Shown here: positions 1-4,444 of the stretch, piece after piece | Layout of the letters: every line of letters begins with the position of its first letter | How positions within the stretch are numbered: position 1 is the stretch's first letter | Assembly: GCA_013361745.1 (NCBI GenBank) | Contig: JABFXM010000331.1 | Location: 1-5,890 of the forward strand | Reading direction: 5' to 3' | Length of the DNA: 5,890 bases | Origin: Gemmatimonadaceae bacterium | GTDB taxonomy: Bacteria > Gemmatimonadota > Gemmatimonadetes > Gemmatimonadales > Gemmatimonadaceae | Position numbers and translations under genes: made by a program | The notes under the pieces: model-generated | What the model was told of the DNA's origin: nothing | Seen by the model: the letters and a program-made list of their open reading frames with translations, nothing else | Databases searched by the model: none

Positions 1-80
1 CCATTGGAAAGAGCGGGGCGGGGAGCGAGATACTGCGGCGCCGGGGGCGGGGGGCGGGAAACTGCCTGTAAGGATTGAGG
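1..80. repeat. Left copy of a diverged inverted intergenic repeat
   Basis: Bases 1-41 match the reverse complement of 375-415 at 35 of 41 positions without gaps. Shared words include TTGGAA, GAGCGG, GCGGGGAGCG and GATAC. A second block, roughly 57-80, matches the reverse complement of 232-255; it shares AACTGCCTG, then AAGG and ATTG, separated by two single-base gaps. The blocks occur in the same order in both copies but lie about 15 bases apart here and about 119 apart in the right copy. The left copy therefore looks like an internally deleted version in the opposite orientation. It may continue beyond the left edge. Block A is well supported; block B is suggestive. No function is known. Confidence 0.6.
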
Positions 81-122
81 CCGACGCGCGGCGCCTGTGG
101 CGCCGCTGTCGGCCTCTTTATT
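77..122 (+). terminator. Strong intrinsic (Rho-independent) terminator, rightward
   Basis: The outer arm 77-85 (GAGGCCGAC) pairs perfectly with 108-116. The inner arm 88-95 (GCGGCGCC) pairs perfectly with 99-106 around a 3-base TGT loop. Two bases on the left and one on the right form a small internal loop. The hairpin has about 17 GC-rich pairs and is followed directly by TTTATT. The T-rich tract is on the plus-strand side only, so it should end transcription arriving from the left. The gene it serves is not recognisable: a plus-strand frame ends with TAA at 69-71, but its 22 visible residues are low-complexity and Arg/Gly-rich and prove nothing. Confidence 0.82.
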
Positions 123-214
123 CGATGGCACGGGGTCGGGGGTTTGGCGCGGGCCGAGCCGGAACTCGTCAGCGGGTTGGCATCGCGTGATTCCCGGGGG
201 AGAACAGCCGAGTC

Positions 215-275
215 GCTGAGGCTCGTGAGAACCGCAATGCCTTCAGGCAGTTCTCAAGACTCTCAGAGCCTCGGC
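215..275. other. Compound hairpin, possible structured RNA or DNA element
   Basis: Three nested helices can be drawn. Bases 215-224 pair with 266-275 (10 pairs, one G-T). Bases 226-232 (TGAGAAC) pair with 250-256. Bases 238-241 (TGCC) pair with 246-249 around a TTCA loop. They are separated by a 1/9-base internal loop and a 5-base bulge at 233-237. Neither strand has a T-run after the hairpin, so it is not a classical terminator. It overlaps the repeat block at 232-255, so the apical part is shared with the copy at 57-80, where the GGCA side is altered. Function is unknown, and chance folding in GC-rich DNA is possible. Confidence 0.4.
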
Positions 276-415
276 CATCTCCCTGCTGATCGCGCGAGGC
301 TCGAATGCCCGCGAGGCCCCACGCGACCCACGACGGAAACGGCGCCGAGCCACCAGCCCCGCCTCTCGCCCCCCGCCCCGCGGTATCCCGCTCCCCGCGC
401 CGCTCCTTCCAACGG
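232..415. repeat. Right copy of a diverged inverted intergenic repeat
   Basis: The reverse complement of 375-415 aligns with 1-41 (six substitutions, no gaps), and the reverse complement of 232-255 aligns with about 57-80. Bases 256-374 have no counterpart in the left copy. On the minus strand the repeat lies in the spacer 40 bases past the stop of the CoA-binding gene. In one minus-strand frame three of the six block A differences are synonymous third-position changes. That is too few to show that either copy was once coding, and the frame resembles no family I recognise. Confidence 0.55.
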
Positions 416-454
416 CACCCGCCCCGTCGTTTCGAAACTCCTGCCCCACCCTGC

Positions 455-901
455 CTAACGGCCGCGCCGCCGGAGCTCGACGAGAAGACATTTGTCCTGC
501 ACGACGTCGATTCCCGCCGCGGTGAGCTGCGACGCGAAGGTGTCGTCGCGGATGCCGAGCTGGAGCCAGGCCGAGCGCGGTCGCTTGGCGAGGATGTCGT
601 CGAGATGCATCGCGAGGTCCTTCGGGCGGCGGAAGACGTTCACCATGTCGATCGCGCCCGGTACTTCGACGAGCTTGCGGTACACCGCCTCGCCCAGGAT
701 CTCCTTCACCTCCGGATAGTAGACCGGAACCGGGACGATCTCGTAGCCGGATCGCTGCGCGTACTCGGGGACGTAGTACGCGGGCTGCATCGTCTCCGCG
801 ATCTTGATCCCGAGCACCGCGATGCGATGCGTCCGCTCGAGCAGCGCGCCGATGTCCTCGTCGCTCTCGAGAACTCTGCCGGGGGAAGTGGTGGTTGTCA
901 T
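455..901 (-). CDS. CoA-binding domain protein (YccU-like)
   Basis: This 148-residue protein is about the full length of the stand-alone CoA-binding (succinyl-CoA synthetase-like Rossmann) family that includes YccU. After a short polar N-terminus, residues 26-34 (RIAVLGIKI) form the first beta strand and glycine turn. Next come PAYYVPEYAQRSGYEIVPV (40-58), the VNVFRRPKDL segment (87-96), the WLQLGIRDD segment (112-120) and the family's closing VVQDKCLLVEL (133-143) with its conserved Cys138. It is expected to be a soluble cytoplasmic nucleotide or CoA binder; its biochemical role is not defined in the family. The ATG at 901 gives the normal family start, and no clear Shine-Dalgarno sequence precedes it. 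The gene is divergent from the oxidoreductase gene at 1044, and the stop is TAG. Family assignment is firm; ligand and role are not. Confidence 0.9.
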   Translation of the reverse strand: MTTTTSPGRVLESDEDIGALLERTHRIAVLGIKIAETMQPAYYVPEYAQRSGYEIVPVPVYYPEVKEILGEAVYRKLVEVPGAIDMVNVFRRPKDLAMHLDDILAKRPRSAWLQLGIRDDTFASQLTAAGIDVVQDKCLLVELRRRGR

Positions 902-1043
902 GCGTGGCGAGTGATGCGAAGAATGGGCCGGGGCGCCTCACGGCGTCCGTCCGCCTGACAGCGGCGCGTCAGGAGAGTTAGCTTACCCTCCACCGCCGGC
1001 GCCGGCACGAGGCGACGGCCGAACTTCACGGAGATCGCACGAC
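902..1043. promoter_or_regulatory. Divergent intergenic region with weak promoter candidate
   Basis: These 142 bases separate two divergently transcribed genes and should hold both promoters. On the plus strand, CTGACA (955-960) resembles a -35 box and TAGCTT (979-984) is a poor -10 match (3 of 6) at an 18-base spacing. The segment 977-986 (GTTAGCTTAC) is one of the few AT-richer spots and is an imperfect palindrome (8 of 10 positions symmetric), so it could serve either direction. A small inverted repeat, CCTGAC/GTCAGG (954-959 and 968-973), overlaps the putative -35 and could be an operator. GGAG at 1030-1033 is a plausible ribosome-binding site for the gene starting at 1044. The promoter assignment is tentative. 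Confidence 0.3.
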
Positions 1044-2192
1044 ATGCGGATGCTTGTTCTCGGGGCGGGGCTGCAAGGCTCGGCCTGCGCGTATGACCTG
1101 CTGCAGAATCCCGAAGTGAAGGAAGTCCGGCTCGCCGACCTCAAGGTCGAGCACCTCGCCCCCTTTCTCGCGCCATACTCCGGGAAGCGTCTCCTGCCGA
1201 CGCACGTCGACGTGCGCGACCGCGACGCGGTGCGCGCCGTGATGCGCGAGAGCGACGCGGTGATGAGTGCGATTCCCTACTACTTCAACCTCCAGCTGGC
1301 GACGATCGCCGCCGAGGTGGGCGTGCACTTCTGCGATCTCGGCGGGAACACCGAGATCGTCTTCAAGCAGAAGGAGCTCGACGCGCAGGCGAAGGCGAAG
1401 AACGTGACGATCGTCCCCGACTGCGGGCTCGCGCCGGGGATGGTGAACATCCTCGCGCAGTACGGGATCGACCAGCTCGACAAGACGAGCGCGGTGCGCA
1501 TCTACGTCGGCGGGCTGCCGCAGAACCCCGAGCCCCCGTTGAACTACCAGATCGTCTATTCCCTCGAGGGAGTGCTCGACTACTACACGACGCTGTCGTG
1601 GGTGGTGCGCGACGGGAAGCCGACGCAGGTGAAGGCGCTCTCCGAGCGGGTGCCGGTGAAGTTTCCCGCGCCCCTCGGCGAGCTCGAGGCCTTTCACACC
1701 GCCGGCGGACTCTCGACGATGGCGTGGCGCTACCAGGGCAAGATCCCGACGATGGAGTACAAGACGCTGCGCTACCCCGGCCACGCGGCGATCATGGAGA
1801 CGATCCGCGACCTCGGTCTGCTCGACCTCGAGCCGGTGGACGTGAAGGGAATGAAGGTCGCCCCGCGCGACCTCTTCATCGCGACGGTGGGTCCGCGCCT
1901 CACGAAGCCGACGGGAAAGGATCTCGTCGCTCTCCGCGTGACCGTCGAGGGCAGGAAGGACGGCAAGTCGAAGAAGATCAACTTCGAGCTCGTCGACCAT
2001 TACGACGAGCAGCACAAGATCAGCGCGATGATGCGGACGACGGGTTACTCGCTCTCGATCACCGGCCAGATGCAGGTGCGCGGCGAGGTGCAGCCGCCGG
2101 GCGTGCACACCCCGGACGAATGCATGCCGGCGCGGAAGTACATCGACGAGCTGGCGAAGCGCGGGATCGCCATCCGCGAATCCGTCGCCTGA
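1044..2192 (+). CDS. Saccharopine dehydrogenase-family NAD(P)-dependent oxidoreductase
   Basis: This 382-residue protein is full length for the family that includes saccharopine reductase (Lys9-type) and lysine 6-dehydrogenase. Residues 1-12 open a Rossmann fold, with the dinucleotide-binding GAGLQG at 7-12. DVRDRDAVRAVM (56-67) and AIPYYFN (76-82) continue the nucleotide-binding domain. CDLGGN (97-102) and VPDCGLAPGMVN (124-135) are hallmark segments at the junction with the C-terminal catalytic/dimerisation domain. LRYPGH (242-247) and PPGVHTPDE (351-359) are typical of that second domain. There is no signal peptide, so it is cytoplasmic. The first ATG is preferred over the third-codon ATG because GGAG lies 10 bases upstream of it. 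The gene ends 20 bases before the GH5 gene, suggesting co-transcription. The substrate could be saccharopine, lysine or another amino acid imine; no other lysine-pathway gene is nearby to decide. The family call is firm and the substrate open. Confidence 0.9.
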   Translation: MRMLVLGAGLQGSACAYDLLQNPEVKEVRLADLKVEHLAPFLAPYSGKRLLPTHVDVRDRDAVRAVMRESDAVMSAIPYYFNLQLATIAAEVGVHFCDLGGNTEIVFKQKELDAQAKAKNVTIVPDCGLAPGMVNILAQYGIDQLDKTSAVRIYVGGLPQNPEPPLNYQIVYSLEGVLDYYTTLSWVVRDGKPTQVKALSERVPVKFPAPLGELEAFHTAGGLSTMAWRYQGKIPTMEYKTLRYPGHAAIMETIRDLGLLDLEPVDVKGMKVAPRDLFIATVGPRLTKPTGKDLVALRVTVEGRKDGKSKKINFELVDHYDEQHKISAMMRTTGYSLSITGQMQVRGEVQPPGVHTPDECMPARKYIDELAKRGIAIRESVA

Positions 2193-2212
2193 GACGCCCG
2201 ACGCGACCGAGC

Positions 2213-3334
2213 ATGCGTCGGATGACCCTGGGCGGACTGCTCGCGGCGCTCATGGCGTCGACGGCTGTCGCAGGCTGTGCGAGCGGCGCGAGCCGCGGCA
2301 CGGGGCCGTCATCGCGCATCCCCGACATCGCCGCCTATCCGCCGCTGCCTAACGACGCGCCGCCGGGCGCGTCGAGCGCCGCGCTCGCGGCGGCGGCGTC
2401 GATCGGGCGCGGGGTGAACTTCGGCAACATGCTCGAGGCGCCCACCGAGGGCGCCTGGGGAATCCGCGTCACCGACGAATTCATCGACGAGGCCGCGGCG
2501 GCGGGATTCGCGTCGGTCAGGCTGCCGGTACGCTGGAGCAACCACGCGAGCGTGGACCCGCCCTACACGATCGACCCCGCGTTCCTCGCGCACGTCGACT
2601 CGATCGTCGACAAGCTGCTCGCGAAGAATCTCGTCGTCGTGCTGAACATGCATCACTACCGCCAGCTCGACGGCGACCGGCTCGACGCGGGCGAGGCCGC
2701 CGTCGACGCGCGGGCGGTGGACGTGCGCTTCGTGATGCTCTGGCAGCAGATCGCGGCGCGCTTCGCCGGGAAGAGCGCGCGGCTCCTCTTCGAGCCGTAC
2801 AACGAGCCGCACGGCCGGCTGAACGGCGAGCCGTGGAACGTGCTCGTCGCGCGGACGCTGGGCGTCATCCGGAAGACGAACCCGACGCGCGTCGTCGTCA
2901 TCGGGCCGACGAGCTGGAACTCGGCGAGCGACCTCGCGCTGCTGAAGATGCCGAACGACGCGAACCTCGTCGCGACGATCCACGACTACAACCCGTTCAC
3001 CTTCACGCATCAGGGCGCGGAGTGGGTGAATCCCGTCCTGCCGACGGGCGTCACCTGCTGCAGCGCGGCGCAGGTCGCCGAGATGACGCAGCCTCTCGAC
3101 GCCGCGAAGCGCTGGTCGGACGCGCACCACTATCCCGTGTACGTCGGCGAGTTCGGCGCCTACAGCAAGGCGGACGAGGCGTCGCGCGTGACCTTCGACC
3201 GCACGATGCGCGCGGCGATGGAATCGCGCGGGATGACGTGGACGTACTGGGAGTTCGCGGCGGGATTCGGGGTGTACGATCCGGCGGCGCACGCGTTCAG
3301 ACAGAATCTCCTCGATTCGCTGCTCGGGCCGTAG
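2213..3334 (+). CDS. Glycoside hydrolase family 5 (cellulase-type) lipoprotein
   Basis: This 373-residue protein is predicted to hydrolyse beta-linked polysaccharide (endoglucanase-like) by the retaining mechanism. Residues 1-22 form a lipoprotein signal: basic MRR, a hydrophobic run, and a VAGC lipobox with Cys22. Ala23 follows the cysteine, so there is no Asp+2 inner-membrane retention signal. A Pro/Ala/Ser-rich linker runs to about 60. The (beta/alpha)8 domain begins with GRGVNFGNMLE (65-75), then SVRLPVRW (101-108, conserved Arg) and NMHHY (145-149). YNEP (196-199) holds the predicted acid/base Glu198, HDY (257-259) follows, and VGEFG (311-315) holds the predicted nucleophile Glu313; TYWEF (344-348) supplies the usual substrate-stacking Trp346. 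All expected catalytic residues are present. The ATG at 2213 was chosen because it gives the complete signal peptide, although no strong ribosome-binding site is visible. Its substrate and GH5 subfamily cannot be settled by eye. CysCys at 282-283 is a minor oddity. Confidence 0.92.
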   Translation: MRRMTLGGLLAALMASTAVAGCASGASRGTGPSSRIPDIAAYPPLPNDAPPGASSAALAAAASIGRGVNFGNMLEAPTEGAWGIRVTDEFIDEAAAAGFASVRLPVRWSNHASVDPPYTIDPAFLAHVDSIVDKLLAKNLVVVLNMHHYRQLDGDRLDAGEAAVDARAVDVRFVMLWQQIAARFAGKSARLLFEPYNEPHGRLNGEPWNVLVARTLGVIRKTNPTRVVVIGPTSWNSASDLALLKMPNDANLVATIHDYNPFTFTHQGAEWVNPVLPTGVTCCSAAQVAEMTQPLDAAKRWSDAHHYPVYVGEFGAYSKADEASRVTFDRTMRAAMESRGMTWTYWEFAAGFGVYDPAAHAFRQNLLDSLLGP

Positions 3335-3403
3335 CGCGCGCTCATTCCGGCTGCCCGCTCCGCGCGCCATGATTGGAAGCCCTCACACCCTGACCTTCCC
3401 GCC

Positions 3404-4318
3404 ATGAACCAGCTGAAGCGCTCACTCGCGGCGTGTGCCGCCCTCGTCGTCCTCGCCGGCTGCGCCAGCGCGCCACGTCCGCTCGTCGCGCAGGCGTCGC
3501 CCGCGCCCGAGGTCCTCCTGCGTCTCGACGACGTCGGGATGAACCACTCGGTGAACATGGCCATCGAGGAGGTCGCCGCGACGAAGATGCCCTTTTCGGT
3601 CTCGGTACTCTTCGCCTGCCCGTGGTATCAGGAGGCGGTCGAGATCCTGAAGAAGAATCCGCAGGTCGCGGTCGGCGTGCACCTCGCGCTGAACTCGGAG
3701 TGGCGCAACTACCGCTGGGGTCCGGTGCTCGGCAAGGGCGGCGTCCCCTCGCTCGTCGACAGCGTCGGCTACTTCCAGTCATCGGGCGAAGGATTCCTCG
3801 CCAGCCACTACGACCTCGGCGAAGTCGAGCGCGAGCTGAGCGCGCAGGTGGAGCGCGCACTCGCGTCGGGGCTGAAGATCAGTTACGTCGACGCGCACAT
3901 GGGGACGGCGCTCGCGACGCCGCAGCTCCGTGAGGTCACCGAGCGCGTCGCGAAGAAATACGGGCTCGGCATCTCGACGTATTTCGGGGAGGACTACTTC
4001 ACCCTCTGGGGCGAGCCGGTCGCGGCGAAGAAGTCCGTGTTCCTGAACCATCTCGCGAACGCGAAGCGCGACACGGTGAACCTCATCGAGGTGCACGTCG
4101 CCGAGCGGACGCCGGAGATGGAGGTGATCTACGACATGAACGCGCCGGCGCAGAACGCGCCCGGCGCGGGAGTGGTCGCGCACCGGAAGGCGGAGCTCGA
4201 GACGATGCTCTCGCCGGAGCTGGCCGAGCTGATACGGACGGGGAAGATCAGGCTCGTCACGTATCGGACGATGATGGAGCGCGTGGGGACCGCGGGAATG
4301 AAGCGGCCGGCTCGCTGA
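3404..4318 (+). CDS. YdjC/ChbG-like carbohydrate deacetylase lipoprotein
   Basis: This 304-residue protein belongs to the YdjC/ChbG/HpnK branch of polysaccharide deacetylase-like enzymes, metal-dependent hydrolases that remove acetyl groups from amino-sugar substrates. A lipobox LAGC with Cys20 follows a basic, hydrophobic leader, so it is probably membrane-anchored; ChbG itself is cytoplasmic. The family motifs are in order: LLRLDDVGMNHSVNMAIEE (38-56) with the metal/catalytic Asp42-Asp43, GVHLALNSEW (91-100) with His93, and YVDAHMGT (161-168) with Asp163 and His165. EVHV (229-232) and the Arg/Glu-rich helix 260-268 complete the fold. The third motif reads DAHMG instead of the DSHxH form of classical ChbG, indicating a subgroup whose substrate may differ. 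It lies 69 bases after the GH5 gene, with no clear ribosome-binding site. The joint lipoprotein context suggests action on an extracytoplasmic glycan, which is inference. Family call firm, substrate unknown. Confidence 0.88.
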   Translation: MNQLKRSLAACAALVVLAGCASAPRPLVAQASPAPEVLLRLDDVGMNHSVNMAIEEVAATKMPFSVSVLFACPWYQEAVEILKKNPQVAVGVHLALNSEWRNYRWGPVLGKGGVPSLVDSVGYFQSSGEGFLASHYDLGEVERELSAQVERALASGLKISYVDAHMGTALATPQLREVTERVAKKYGLGISTYFGEDYFTLWGEPVAAKKSVFLNHLANAKRDTVNLIEVHVAERTPEMEVIYDMNAPAQNAPGAGVVAHRKAELETMLSPELAELIRTGKIRLVTYRTMMERVGTAGMKRPAR

Positions 4319-4323
4319 GCGAA

Positions 4324-4348
4324 GGGGTCAGGGGTCGGGGGTCAGGGG
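4324..4348 (+). other. G-quadruplex-forming motif in the 3' flank of the deacetylase gene
   Basis: Four runs of at least four G (4324-4327, 4331-4334, 4337-4341, 4345-4348) are separated by loops of 2-3 bases (TCA, TC, TCA), a textbook quadruplex pattern. It begins five bases after the deacetylase stop codon and so would be in that gene's mRNA. The opposite side of the palindrome has only three G4 runs on the minus strand (4409-4412, 4416-4419, 4430-4433), so the motif is complete only in plus-strand RNA or DNA. Formation would compete with hairpin pairing. Confidence 0.55.
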
Positions 4349-4362
4349 TCGGCATGATGCAG

Positions 4363-4397
4363 GACGAGGGACGAGTGATCTTCACTCGTCCCTCGTC
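4363..4397. terminator. Perfect 16-bp hairpin, possible bidirectional terminator
   Basis: GACGAGGGACGAGTGA (4363-4378) pairs perfectly with 4382-4397 around a 3-base TCT loop. It sits midway between the convergent stop codons at 4318 and 4447, the usual place for a shared terminator. Neither side is followed by a T-run, so it is not a canonical intrinsic terminator. It may stall polymerase, protect 3' ends, or serve no transcriptional role. The arms are themselves heptameric (GACGAGG, GACGAGT). Confidence 0.5.
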
Positions 4398-4444
4398 GCC
4401 GTTGCAGACCCCTGACCCCTGGTCGCCGACCCCTGCGTCAGCGC

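Larger units (their letters stand above)
123..454. other. Non-coding stretch without a convincing gene
   Basis: Frames are open here on both strands, but they translate into Arg-, Pro- and Ala-rich sequence with no recognisable domain, as expected of GC-rich DNA where stop codons are rare. Base 455 is the last base of the minus-strand CoA-binding gene, so 454 down to about 280 would be its 3' untranslated or spacer DNA. No T-rich intrinsic terminator for that gene is visible. The stretch contains the right copy of the inverted repeat (232-415), the compound hairpin (215-275), the palindrome GTTTCGAAAC (429-438), and GGGGTCGGGGGT (132-143), which is identical to 4331-4342. Confidence 0.6.
4322..4435. 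repeat. Compound palindrome built from 7-bp units
   Basis: This element fills most of the 126-base spacer between the convergent genes. Left part: GGGGTCAGGGGTCG repeated exactly twice (4324-4351), that is, four heptamers GGGGTCA/G. Right part: 4408-4435, three ACCCCTG heptamers with GTCGCCG in third place, all in register. Arms 4336-4349 and 4408-4421 pair over 14 positions (one G-T). An alternative perfect 14-bp pairing is 4323-4336 with 4407-4420, and a third is 4343-4353 with 4425-4435. The centre is a perfect 16-bp hairpin. TGCAG occurs on both sides of that hairpin (4358-4362 and 4403-4407). No gene fits here. Confidence 0.85.

Noticed and set aside
43..58. Second G-quadruplex motif in the G-rich left end
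   Set aside because: Only three G-runs are close together (43-47, 49-54, 56-58); a fourth is some 20 bases away, so the pattern is incomplete.
1..415. Diversity-generating retroelement template/variable repeat pair
   Set aside because: Differences between the copies are not restricted to adenines, the copies are not at a coding 3' end, and no reverse transcriptase is present.
75..458. Plus-strand open frame of 127 codons in the left non-coding region
   Set aside because: It starts on TTG inside the terminator hairpin and gives low-complexity Pro/Arg/Ser-rich sequence without homology I can recognise.
243..941. Minus-strand frame of 232 codons running through the CoA-binding gene and the repeat
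   Set aside because: It overlaps a well-supported gene in another frame. Its last 20 or so residues look protein-like, but nothing else does.
1026..2108. Long minus-strand open frame of 360 codons opposite the saccharopine dehydrogenase-family gene
   Set aside because: Its translation is dominated by Arg, His and Leu with no domain, and it is antisense to a gene with clear family motifs. It is a GC-rich shadow frame.
1598..2212. Upstream in-frame extension of the GH5 gene into the saccharopine dehydrogenase-family gene
   Set aside because: The extension would bury the lipoprotein signal peptide and translate to Arg/Gly-rich shadow sequence; the ATG at 2213 gives a normal exported protein.
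2309..3370. Minus-strand open frame of 353 codons opposite the GH5 gene
   Set aside because: It is Arg/Val/Ala-rich without motifs, whereas the plus-strand GH5 protein has a signal peptide and all catalytic residues.
4324..4435. CRISPR array
   Set aside because: The repeats are 7-14 bp, directly adjacent without spacers, and include inverted copies.
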